Of a DNA stretch of 64,000 nucleotides, positions 1-12,700 are shown piece by piece. This DNA comes from Rhynchopus euleeides. Lineage: Eukaryota; Euglenozoa; Diplonemea; Diplonemida; Diplonemidae. The stretch's first letter is position 1. Every line of letters begins with the position of its first letter. The stretch spans positions 1,240,001 to 1,304,000 of the forward strand of contig OY723268.1 of assembly GCA_963210315.1 (NCBI GenBank), in the 5' to 3' direction. Position numbers and translations under genes: made by a program. The notes under the pieces were generated by a model. That model had not been told where the DNA came from. It saw only the letters and a program-made list of their open reading frames with translations, and made no database searches.

Positions 1-349
1 TGCCAAAACCAATCTGCAAAAGACCCCGCTCCCGCCCGGTCCACTCCCGGGTCGAGCGGGAACTGCCAGGAGACCCCGGAAGTGCACGACGACCGCACGC
101 ATCGCGTCGACCAGTACATCAAGGCGTCTAGATCATACGACGACGGAAGGGCTAACGGGAGCGCCCGGGTGATGCAGCAGTCAACCCATAGCTTGACCAG
201 GGAACCGGCCGGAAGTCGGCGATCAGCCGAGCAGGGGGTTCTGAGAGGCGGAGTGAATGGAAAAGCAAGTCTCCCAGCACCATCTCGCAATGTTAGTTCT
301 CTATGAAGGTACCACACCAGACATGGGAGCGGGGCCCGCTGCGGGGGTG
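1..349. other. Non-repetitive left flank of satellite block
   Basis: No convincing gene is visible. Positions about 250-295 (GTGAATGGAAAAGCAAG, then a stretch ending in GCAATGTTAGT) are clearly related to 23,759-23,803 on the far side of the satellite block. In both places the homologous segment runs into a G-rich tract, so the two flanks share an origin. Confidence 0.6.
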
Positions 350-429
350 CGGGGGGGCGCGGGGGGGCGCGGGGGGGCGCGGGGGGGCGCGGGGGGGCGC
401 GGGGGGGCGCGGGGGGGCGCGGGCGGCTT
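350..429. repeat. GGGGGGGCGC decamer repeat
   Basis: About eight tandem copies of the 10-bp unit GGGGGGGCGC, followed by a short GC-rich palindrome (GGCGGCTTCGCCGCC). Guanine runs of this density can in principle form G-quadruplexes. Short reading frames across it encode only Gly/Ala/Arg or Pro/Ala repeats and are not supported as genes. Confidence 0.9.
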
Positions 430-463
430 CGCCGCCCGCGCCCCCACATGCCTGAGAAGTTAC

Positions 464-703
464 CTCCAGCAACTTCCAGCAACCTCGAGCAACCTCTAGC
501 AACCTCTAGCAACCTCTAGCAACCTCTAGCAACCTCTAGCAACCTCTAGCAACCTCTAGCAACCTCTAGCAACCTCTAGCAACCTCTAGCAACCTCTAGC
601 AACTTCCAGCAACCTCCAGCAACCTCTAGCAACCTCTAGCAACCTCTAGCAACCTCTAGCAACCTCCAGCAACCTCAAGCAACTTCCAGCAACCACCAGC
701 AGC
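464..703. repeat. AACCTCTAGC decamer array, left block
   Basis: About 24 tandem 10-bp units, mostly AACCTCTAGC, with AACCTCCAGC and AACTTCCAGC variants at both edges. The same decamer family forms the much longer array at 20,907-22,738, so the 51-bp satellite is bracketed by it. Confidence 0.95.
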
Positions 704-3700
704 AGGGCCAAACACCCATTTCAGCACTCTCCTGCAGTCGCACAGCTCTGCCTAACTCCGAAACACCCATTTCAGCACCCTCCGGCAGTCGGACACCTCT
801 GCCGAAGTCCTAAACACCCATTTCAGCACTCTCCTGCAGTCGCACACTTCTGCCTAAGTCCTAAACACCCATTTCAGCACTCTCCTGCTGTCGCACACCT
901 CTGCCTAGGTCATAAACACCCATTTCGGCACTCTCCTGCTGTCGCACACCTCTGCCTAAGTCCTAAACACCCATTTCAGCACTCTCCTGCAGTCGCACAC
1001 CTCTGCCTAAGTCCTAAACACCCATTTCGGCACTCTCCTGCTGTCGCACACTTCTGCCTAAGTCCTAAACACCCATTTCAGCACTCTCCTGCTGTCGCAC
1101 ACCTCTGCCTAAGTCCTAAACACCCATTTCAGCACTCTCCTGCAGTCGCACACCTCTGCCTAGGTCCTAAACACCCATTTCAGCACTCTCCTGCTGTCGG
1201 ACACTTCTGCGTAGGTCCTAAACACCCATTTCAGCACTCTCCTGCAGTCGCACACTTCTGCCTAAGTCCTAAACACCCATTTCAGCACTCTCCTGCTGTC
1301 GCACACCTCTGCCTAAGTCCTAAACACCCATTTCGGCACTCTCCTGCTGTCGCACACCTCTGCCTAAGTCCTAAACACCCATTTCAGCACTCTCCTGCAG
1401 TCGCACACCTCTGCCTAAGTCCTAAACACCCATTTCAGCACTCTCCTGCTGTCGCACACCTCTGCCTAAGTCCTAAACACCCATTTCGGCACTCTCCTGC
1501 TGTCGCACACCTCTGCCTAAGTCCTAAACACCCATTTCAGCACTCTCCTGCTGTCGCACACCTCTGCCTAAGTCCTAAACACCCATTTCAGCACTCTCCT
1601 GCAGTCGCACACCTCTGCCTAGGTCCTAAACACCCATTTCAGCACTCTCCTGCTGTCGGACACTTCTGCGTAGGTCCTAAACACCCATTTCAGCACTCTC
1701 CTGCTGTCGCACACTTCTGCCTAAATCCTAAACACCCATTTCAGCACTCTCCTGCAGTCGCACACTTCTGCCTAAGTCCTAAACACCCATTTCAGCACTC
1801 TCCTGCAGTCGCACACCTCTGCCTAGGTCCTAAACACCCATTTCAGCACTCTCCTGCAGTCGCACACCTCTGCCTAGGTCCTAAACACCCATTTCAGCAC
1901 TCTCCTGCAGTCGCACACCTCTGCCTAGGTCCTAAACACCCATTTCAGCACTCTCCTGCAGTCGCACACCTCTGCCTAGGTCCTAAACACCCATTTCGGC
2001 ACTCTCCTGCAGTCGCACACCTCTGCCTAGGTCCTAAACACCCATTTCAGCACTCTCCTGCAGTCGCACACCTCTGCCTAGGTCCTAAACACCCATTTCG
2101 CCACTCTCCTGCTGTCGCACACCTCTGCCTAAGTCCGAAACACCCATTTCAGCACTCTCCTGCAGTCGCACACTTCTGCCTAAGTCCTAAACACCCATTT
2201 CAGCACTCTCCTGCAGTCGCACACTTCTGCCTAAGTCCTAAACACCCATTTCAGCACTCTCCTGCTGTCGCACACTTCTGCCTAAGTCCTAAACACCCAT
2301 TTCAGCACTCTCCTGCAGTCGCACACTTCTGCCTAAGTCCTAAACACCCATTTCAGCACTCTCCTGCTGTCGCACACCTCTGCCTAAGTCCTAAACACCC
2401 ATTTCAGCACTCTCCTGCAGTCGCACACCGCTGCCTAGGTCCTAAACACCCATTTCAGCACTCTCCTGCTGTCGGACACTTCTGCGTAGGTCCTAAACAC
2501 CCATTTCAGCACTCTCCTGCTGTCGCACACTTCTGCCTAAATCCTAAACACCCATTTCAGCACTCTCCTGCAGTCGCACACCGCTGCCTAGGTCCTAAAC
2601 ACCCATTTCAGCACTCTCCTGCTGTCGGACACTTCTGCGTAGGTCCTAAACACCCATTTCAGCACTCTCCTGCTGTCGCACACTTCTGCCTAAATCCTAA
2701 ACACCCATTTCAGCACTCTCCTGCTGTCGGACACTTCTGCGTAGGTCCTAAACACCCATTTCAGCACTCTCCTGCTGTCGCACACTTCTGCCTAAGTCCT
2801 AAACACCCATTTCAGCACTCTCCTGCAGTCGCACACCTCTGCCTAGGTCCTAAACACCCATTTCAGCACTCTCCTGCAGTCGCACACCTCTGCCTAGGTC
2901 CTAAACACCCATTTCAGCACTCTCCTGCAGTCGCACACCTCTGCCTAGGTCCTAAACACCCATTTCGGCACTCTCCTGCTGTCGCACACCTCTGCCTAAG
3001 TCCGAAACACCCATTTCAGCACTCTCCTGCAGTCGCACACTTCTGCCTAAGTCCTAAACACCCATTTCAGCACTCTCCTGCAGTCGCACACTTCTGCCTA
3101 AGTCCTAAACACCCATTTCAGCACTCTCCTGCTGTCGCACACTTCTGCCTAAGTCCTAAACACCCATTTCAGCACTCTCCTGCAGTCGCACACTTCTGCC
3201 TAAGTCCTAAACACCCATTTCAGCACTCTCCTGCTGTCGCACACCTCTGCCTAAGTCCTAAACACCCATTTCAGCACTCTCCTGCAGTCGCACACTTCTG
3301 CCTAGGTCCTAAACACCCATTTCAGCACTCTCCTGCTGTCGCACACTTCTGCCTAAGTCCTAAACACCCATTTCAGCACTCTCCTGCAGTCGCACACTTC
3401 TGCCTAAGTCCTAAACACCCATTTCAGCACTCTCCTGCAGTCGCACACTTCTGCCTAAGTCCTAAACACCCATTTCAACACTCTCCTGCAGTCGCACACT
3501 TCTGCCTAAGTCCTAAACACCCATTTCAGCACGCTCCTGCAGTCGCACACCTCTGCCTAGGTCCTAAACACCCATTTCAGCACTCTCCTGCTGCCGCACA
3601 CTTCTGCCTAAGTCCTAAACACCCATTTCAGCACTCTCCTGCAGTCGCACACTTCTGCCTAAGTCCTAAACACCCATTTCAGCACTCTCCTGCTGTCGCA

Positions 3701-6700
3701 CACCTCTGCCTAAGTCCTAAACACCCATTTCAGCACTCTCCTGCAGTCGCACACCTCTGCCTAAGTCCTAAACACCCATTTCGGCACTCTCCTGCTGTCG
3801 CACACTTCTGCCTAAGTCCTAAACACCCATTTCAGCACTCTCCTGCTGTCGCACACCTCTGCCTAGGTCATAAACACCCATTTCGGCACTCTCCTGCTGT
3901 CGCACACCTCTGCCTAAGTCCTAAACACCCATTTCAGCACTCTCCTGCAGTCGCACACCTCTGCCTAAGTCCTAAACACCCATTTCGGCACTCTCCTGCT
4001 GTCGCACACTTCTGCCTAAGTCCTAAACACCCATTTCAGCACTCTCCTGCTGTCGCACACCTCTGCCTAAGTCCTAAACACCCATTTCAGCACTCTCCTG
4101 CAGTCGCACACCTCTGCCTAGGTCCTAAACACCCATTTCAGCACTCTCCTGCTGTCGGACACTTCTGCGTAGGTCCTAAACACCCATTTCAGCACTCTCC
4201 TGCTGTCGCACACTTCTGCCTAAATCCTAAACACCCATTTCAGCACTCTCCTGCAGTCGCACACTTCTGCCTAAGTCCTAAACACCCATTTCAGCACTCT
4301 CCTGCAGTCGCACACCTCTGCCTAGGTCCTAAACACCCATTTCAGCACTCTCCTGCAGTCGCACACCTCTGCCTAGGTCCTAAACACCCATTTCAGCACT
4401 CTCCTGCAGTCGCACACCTCTGCCTAGGTCCTAAACACCCATTTCGGCACTCTCCTGCTGTCGCACACCTCTGCCTAAGTCCGAAACACCCATTTCAGCA
4501 CTCTCCTGCTGTCGCACACTTCTGCCTAAGTCCTAAACACCCATTTCAGCACTCTCCTGCAGTCGCACACTTCTGCCTAGGTCCTAAACACCCATTTCAG
4601 CACTCTCCTGCTGTCGCACACTTCTGCCTAAGTCCTAAACACCCATTTCAGCACTCTCCTGCAGTCGCACACTTCTGCCTAAGTCCTAAACACCCATTTC
4701 AGCACTCTCCTGCAGTCGCACACTTCTGCCTAAGTCCTAAACACCCATTTCAACACTCTCCTGCAGTCGCACACTTCTGCCTAAGTCCTAAACACCCATT
4801 TCAGCACGCTCCTGCAGTCGCACACCTCTGCCTAGGTCCTAAACACCCATTTCAGCACTCTCCTGCTGTCGGACACTTCTGCCTAAGTCCTAAACACCCA
4901 TTTCAGCACTCTCCTGCTGTCGCACACTTCTGCCTAGGTCCTAAACACCCATTTCAGCACTCTCCTGCTGTCGCACACTTCTGCCTAGGTCCTAAACACC
5001 CATTTCAGCACTCTCCTGCTGTCGCACACCTCTGCCTAGGTCCTAAACACCCATTTCAGCACTCTCCTGCAGTCGCACACCTCTGCCTAGGTCCTAAACA
5101 CCCATTTCAGCACTCTCCTGCAGTCGCACACCTCTGCCTAGGTCCTAAACACCCATTTCAGCACTCTCCTGCTGTCGGACACTTCTGCCTAAGTCCTAAA
5201 CACCCATTTCAGCACTCTCCTGCTGTCGGACACTTCTGCCTAAGTCCGAAACACCCATTTCAGCACTCTCCTGCTGTCGCACACTTCTGCCTAAGTCCTA
5301 AACACCCATTTCAGCACTCTCCTGCAGTCGCACACTTCTGCCTAAGTCCGAAACACCCATTTCAGCACTCTCCTGCTGTCGCACACCTCTGCCTAAGTCC
5401 TAAACACCCATTTCAGCACTCTCCTGCAGTCGCACACTTCTGCGTAGGTCCTAAACACCCATTTCAGCACTCTCCTGCTGTCGCACACTTCTGCCTAAGT
5501 CCTAAACACCCATTTCAGCACTCTCCTGCAGTCGCACACTTCTGCCTAGGTCCTAAACACCCATTTCAGCACTCTCCTGCTGTCGCACACTTCTGCCTAA
5601 GTCCTAAACACCCATTTCAGCACTCTCCTGCAGTCGCACACCTCTGCCTAGGTCCTAAACACCCATTTCAGCACTCTCCTGCAGTCGCACACCTCTGCCT
5701 AGGTCCTAAACACCCATTTCAGCACTCTCCTGCTGTCGGACACTTCTGCCTAGGTCCTAAACACCCATTTCAGCACTCTCCTGCTGTCGCACACTTCTGC
5801 CTAGGTCCTAAACACCCATTTCAGCACTCTCCTGCAGTGGCACACCTCTGCCTAGGTCCTAAACACCCATTTCAGCACTCTCCTGCAGTCGCACACCTCT
5901 GCCTAGGTCCTAAACACCCATTTCAGCACTCTCCTGCAGTCGCACACCTCTGCCTAGGTCCTAAACACCCATTTCAGCACTCTCCTGCTGTCGGACACTT
6001 CTGCCTAAGTCCTAAACACCCATTTCAGCACTCTCCTGCTGTCGGACACTTCTGCCTAAGTCCGAAACACCCATTTCAGCACTCTCCTGCTGTCGCACAC
6101 TTCTGCCTAAGTCCTAAACACCCATTTCAGCACTCTCCTGCAGTCGCACACTTCTGCCTAAGTCCGAAACACCCATTTCAGCACTCTCCTGCTGTCGCAC
6201 ACCTCTGCCTAAGTCCTAAACACCCATTTCAGCACTCTCCTGCAGTCGCACACTTCTGCCTAGGTCCTAAACACCCATTTCAGCACTCTCCTGCTGTCGC
6301 ACACTTCTGCCTAAGTCCTAAACACCCATTTCAGCACTCTCCTGCAGTCGCACACTTCTGCCTAGGTCCTAAACACCCATTTCAGCACTCTCCTGCTGTC
6401 GCACACTTCTGCCTAGGTCCTAAACACCCATTTCAGCACTCTCCTGCAGTCGCACACCTCTGCCTAGGTCCTAAACACCCATTTCAGCACTCTCCTGCAG
6501 TCGCACACCTCTGCCTAGGTCCTAAACACCCATTTCAGCACTCTCCTGCTGTCGGACACTTCTGCCTAAGTCCTAAACACCCATTTCAGCACTCTCCTGC
6601 TGTCGGACACTTCTGCCTAGGTCCTAAACACCCATTTCAGCACTCTCCTGCTGTCGCACACTTCTGCCTAGGTCCTAAACACCCATTTCAGCACTCTCCT

Positions 6701-9700
6701 GCTGTCGCACACCTCTGCGTAGGTCCTAAACACCCATTTCAGCACTCTCCTGCAGTCGCACACCTCTGCCTTGGTCCTAAACACCCATTTCAGCACTCTC
6801 CTGCAGTCGCACACCTCTGCCTAGGTCCTAAACACCCATTTCAGCACTCTCCTGCTGTCGGACACTTCTGCCTAAGTCCTAAACACCCATTTCAGCACTC
6901 TCCTGCTGTCGCACACTTCTGCCTAGGTCCTAAACACCCATTTCAGCACTCTCCTGCTGTCGCACACTTCTGCCTAGGTCCTAAACACCCATTTCAGCAC
7001 TCTCCTGCTGTCGCACACCTCTGCCTAGGTCCTAAACACCCATTTCAGCACTCTCCTGCAGTCGCACACCTCTGCCTAGGTCCTAAACACCCATTTCAGC
7101 ACTCTCCTGCAGTCGCACACCTCTGCCTAGGTCCTAAACACCCATTTCAGCACTCTCCTGCTGTCGGACACTTCTGCCTAAGTCCTAAACACCCATTTCA
7201 GCACTCTCCTGCTGTCGGACACTTCTGCCTAGGTCCTAAACACCCATTTCAGCACTCTCCTGCTGTCGCACACTTCTGCCTAAGTCCTAAACACCCATTT
7301 CAGCACTCTCCTGCTGTCGGACACTTCTGCCTAGGTCCTAAACACCCATTTCAGCACTCTCCTGCTGTCGCACACCTCTGCCTAGGTCCTAAACACCCAT
7401 TTCAGCACTCTCCTGCAGTCGCACACCTCTGCCTAGGTCCTAAACACCCATTTCAGCACTCTCCTGCAGTCGCACACCTCTGCCTAGGTCCTAAACACCC
7501 ATTTCAGCACTCTCCTGCAGTCGCACACCTCTGCCTAGGTCCTAAACACCCATTTCAGCACTCTCCTGCTGTCGCACACCTCTGCCTAGGTCCTAAACAC
7601 CCATTTCAGCGCTCTCCTGCAGTCGCACACCTCTGCCTAGGTCCTAAACACCCATTTCAGCACTCTCCTGCAGTCGCACACCTCTGCCTAAGTCCTAAAC
7701 ACCCATTTCAGCACTCTGCTGCTGTCGCACACCTCTGCCTAGGTCCTAAACACCCATTTCAGCACTCTCCTGCAGTCGCACACTTCTGCCTAAGTCCTAA
7801 ACACCCATTTCAGCACTCTCCTGCAGTCGCACACCTCTGCCTAAGTCCTAAACACCCATTTCAGCACTCTCCTGCAGTCGCACACTTCTGCCTAAGTCCT
7901 AAACACCCATTTCAGCACTCTCCTGCAGTCGCACACTTCTGCCTAAGTCCTAAACACCCATTTCAACACTCTCCTGCAGTCGCACACTTCTGCCTAAGTC
8001 CTAAACACCCATTTCAGCACGCTCCTGCAGTCGCACACCTCTGCCTAGGTCCTAAACACCCATTTCAGCACTCTCCTGCTGTCGGACACTTCTGCCTAAG
8101 TCCTAAACACCCATTTCAGCACTCTCCTGCTGTCGCACACTTCTGCCTAGGTCCTAAACACCCATTTCAGCACTCTCCTGCTGTCGCACACTTCTGCCTA
8201 GGTCCTAAACACCCATTTCAGCACTCTCCTGCTGTCGCACACCTCTGACTAGGTCCTAAACACCCATTTCAGCACTCTCCTGCAGTCGCACACCTCTGCC
8301 TAGGTCCTAAACACCCATTTCAGCACTCTCCTGCAGTCGCACACCTCTGCCTAGGTCCTAAACACCCATTTCAGCACTCTCCTGCTGTCGGACACTTCTG
8401 CCTAAGTCCTAAACACCCATTTCAGCACTCTCCTGCTGTCGGACACTTCTGCCTAAGTCCGAAACACCCATTTCAGCACTCTCCTGCTGTCGCACACTTC
8501 TGCCTAAGTCCTAAACACCCATTTTAGCACTCTCCTGCAGTCGCACACTTCTGCCTAAGTCCGAAACACCCATTTCAGCACTCTCCTGCTGTCGCACACC
8601 TCTGCCTAAGTCCTAAACACCCATTTCAGCACTCTCCTGCAGTCGCACACTTCTGCCTAGGTCCTAAACACCCATTTCAGCACTCTCCTGCTGTCGCACA
8701 CTTCTGCCTAGGTCCTAAACACCCATTTCAGCACTCTCCTGCTGTCGCACACCTCTGCCTAGGTCCTAAACACCCATTTCAGCACTCTCCTGCAGTCGCA
8801 CACCTCTGCCTTGGTCCTAAACACCCATTTCAGCACTCTCCTGCAGTCGCACACCTCTGCCTAGGTCCTAAACACCCATTTCAGCACTCTCCTGCTGTCG
8901 GACACTTCTGCCTAAGTCCTAAACACCCATTTCAGCACTCTCCTGCTGTCGCACACTTCTGCCTAGGTCCTAAACACCCATTTCAGCACTCTCCTGCTGT
9001 CGCACACTTCTGCCTAGGTCCTAAACACCCATTTCAGCACTCTCCTGCTGTCGCACACCTCTGCCTAGGTCCTAAACACCCATTTCAGCACTCTCCTGCA
9101 GTCGCACACCTCTGCCTAGGTCCTAAACACCCATTTCAGCACTCTCCTGCAGTCGCACACCTCTGCCTAGGTCCTAAACACCCATTTCAGCACTCTCCTG
9201 CTGTCGGACACTTCTGCCTAAGTCCTAAACACCCATTTCAGCACTCTCCTGCTGTCGGACACTTCTGCCTAGGTCCTAAACACCCATTTCAGCACTCTCC
9301 TGCTGTCGCACACTTCTGCCTAAGTCCTAAACACCCATTTCAGCACTCTCCTGCTGTCGGACACTTCTGCCTAGGTCCTAAACACCCATTTCAGCACTCT
9401 CCTGCTGTCGCACACCTCTGCCTAGGTCCTAAACACCCATTTCAGCACTCTCCTGCAGTCGCACACCTCTGCCTAGGTCCTAAACACCCATTTCAGCACT
9501 CTCCTGCAGTCGCACACCTCTGCCTAGGTCCTAAACACCCATTTCAGCACTCTCCTGCAGTCGCACACCTCTGCCTAGGTCCTAAACACCCATTTCAGCA
9601 CTCTCCTGCTGTCGCACACCTCTGCCTAGGTCCTAAACACCCATTTCAGCGCTCTCCTGCAGTCGCACACCTCTGCCTAGGTCCTAAACACCCATTTCAG

Positions 9701-12700
9701 CACTCTCCTGCAGTCGCACACCTCTGCCTAAGTCCTAAACACCCATTTCAGCACTCTGCTGCTGTCGCACACCTCTGCCTAGGTCCTAAACACCCATTTC
9801 AGCACTCTCCTGCAGTCGCACACTTCTGCCTAAGTCCTAAACACCCATTTCAGCACTCTCCTGCAGTCGCACACCTCTGCCTAAGTCCTAAACACCCATT
9901 TCAGCACTCTCCTGCTGTCGCACACCTCTGCCTAAGTCCTAAACACCCATTTCAGCACTCTCCTGCAGTCGCACACCTCTGCCTAGGTCCTAAACACCCA
10001 TTTCAGCACTCTCCTGCTGTCGGACACTTCTGCGTAGGTCCTAAACACCCATTTCAGCACTCTCCTGCTGTCGCACACTTCTGCCTAAATCCTAAACACC
10101 CATTTCAGCACTCTCCTGCAGTCGCACACTTCTGCCTAAGTCCTAAACACCCATTTCAGCACTCTCCTGCAGTCGCACACCTCTGCCTAGGTCCTAAACA
10201 CCCATTTCAGCACTCTCCTGCAGTCGCACACCTCTGCCTAGGTCCTAAACACCCATTTCAGCACTCTCCTGCAGTCGCACACCTCTGCCTAGGTCCTAAA
10301 CACCCATTTCGGCACTCTCCTGCTGTCGCACACCTCTGCCTAAGTCCGAAACACCCATTTCAGCACTCTCCTGCTGTCGCACACTTCTGCCTAAGTCCTA
10401 AACACCCATTTCAGCACTCTCCTGCAGTCGCACACTTCTGCCTAGGTCCTAAACACCCATTTCAGCACTCTCCTGCTGTCGCACACTTCTGCCTAAGTCC
10501 TAAACACCCATTTCAGCACTCTCCTGCAGTCGCACACTTCTGCCTAAGTCCTAAACACCCATTTCAGCACTCTCCTGCAGTCGCACACTTCTGCCTAAGT
10601 CCTAAACACCCATTTCAACACTCTCCTGCAGTCGCACACTTCTGCCTAAGTCCTAAACACCCATTTCAGCACGCTCCTGCAGTCGCACACCTCTGCCTAG
10701 GTCCTAAACACCCATTTCAGCACTCTCCTGCTGTCGGACACTTCTGCCTAAGTCCTAAACACCCATTTCAGCACTCTCCTGCTGTCGCACACTTCTGCCT
10801 AGGTCCTAAACACCCATTTCAGCACTCTCCTGCTGTCGCACACTTCTGCCTAGGTCCTAAACACCCATTTCAGCACTCTCCTGCTGTCGCACACCTCTGA
10901 CTAGGTCCTAAACACCCATTTCAGCACTCTCCTGCAGTCGCACACCTCTGCCTAGGTCCTAAACACCCATTTCAGCACTCTCCTGCAGTCGCACACCTCT
11001 GCCTAGGTCCTAAACACCCATTTCAGCACTCTCCTGCTGTCGGACACTTCTGCCTAAGTCCTAAACACCCATTTCAGCACTCTCCTGCTGTCGGACACTT
11101 CTGCCTAAGTCCGAAACACCCATTTCAGCACTCTCCTGCTGTCGCACACTTCTGCCTAAGTCCTAAACACCCATTTCAGCACTCTCCTGCAGTCGCACAC
11201 TTCTGCCTAAGTCCGAAACACCCATTTCAGCACTCTCCTGCTGTCGCACACCTCTGCCTAAGTCCTAAACACCCATTTCAGCACTCTCCTGCAGTCGCAC
11301 ACTTCTGCGTAGGTCCTAAACACCCATTTCAGCACTCTCCTGCTGTCGCACACTTCTGCCTAAGTCCTAAACACCCATTTCAGCACTCTCCTGCAGTCGC
11401 ACACCTCTGCCTAGGTCCTAAACACCCATTTCAGCACTCTCCTGCTGTCGCACACTTCTGCCTAGGTCCTAAACACCCATTTCAGCACTCTCCTGCTGTC
11501 GCACACCTCTGCCTAGGTCCTAAACACCCATTTCAGCACTCTCCTGCAGTCGCACACCTCTGCCTAGGTCCTAAACACCCATTTCAGCACTCTCCTGCTG
11601 TCGGACACTTCTGCCTAAGTCCTAAACACCCATTTCAGCACTCTCCTGCTGTCGCACACTTCTGCCTAGGTCCTAAACACCCATTTCAGCACTCTCCTGC
11701 AGTCGCACACCTCTGCCTAGGTCCTAAACACCCATTTCAGCACTCTCCTGCAGTCGCACACCTCTGCCTAGGTCCTAAACACCCATTTCAGCACTCTCCT
11801 GCAGTCGCACACCTCTGCCTAGGTCCTAAACACCCATTTCAGCACTCTCCTGCTGTCGGACACTTCTGCCTAAGTCCTAAACACCCATTTCAGCACTCTC
11901 CTGCTGTCGGACACTTCTGCCTAAGTCCGAAACACCCATTTCAGCACTCTCCTGCTGTCGCACACTTCTGCCTAAGTCCTAAACACCCATTTTAGCACTC
12001 TCCTGCAGTCGCACACTTCTGCCTAAGTCCGAAACACCCATTTCAGCACTCTCCTGCTGTCGCACACCTCTGCCTAAGTCCTAAACACCCATTTCAGCAC
12101 TCTCCTGCAGTCGCACACTTCTGCCTAGGTCCTAAACACCCATTTCAGCACTCTCCTGCTGTCGCACACTTCTGCCTAAGTCCTAAACACCCATTTCAGC
12201 ACTCTCCTGCAGTCGCACACTTCTGCCTAGGTCCTAAACACCCATTTCAGCACTCTCCTGCTGTCGCACACTTCTGCCTAAGTCCTAAACACCCATTTCA
12301 GCACTCTCCTGCAGTCGCACACCTCTGCCTAGGTCCTAAACACCCATTTCAGCACTCTCCTGCAGTCGCACACCTCTGCCTAGGTCCTAAACACCCATTT
12401 CAGCACTCTCCTGCTGTGGGACACTTCTGCCTAAGTCCTAAACACCCATTTCAGCACTCTCCTGCTGTCGGACACTTCTGCCTAGGTCCTAAACACCCAT
12501 TTCAGCACTCTCCTGCTGTCGCACACTTCTGCCTAGGTCCTAAACACCCATTTCAGCACTCTCCTGCTGTCGCACACCTCTGCCTAGGTCCTAAACACCC
12601 ATTTCAGCACTCTCCTGCAGTCGCACACCTCTGCCTTGGTCCTAAACACCCATTTCAGCACTCTCCTGCAGTCGCACACCTCTGCCTAGGTCCTAAACAC

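Noticed and set aside
1-40. Similarity of the window start (AAACCAATCTGC) to 20,642
   Set aside because: The match covers only about 20 bases with gaps, too little to call a shared repeat without a search.
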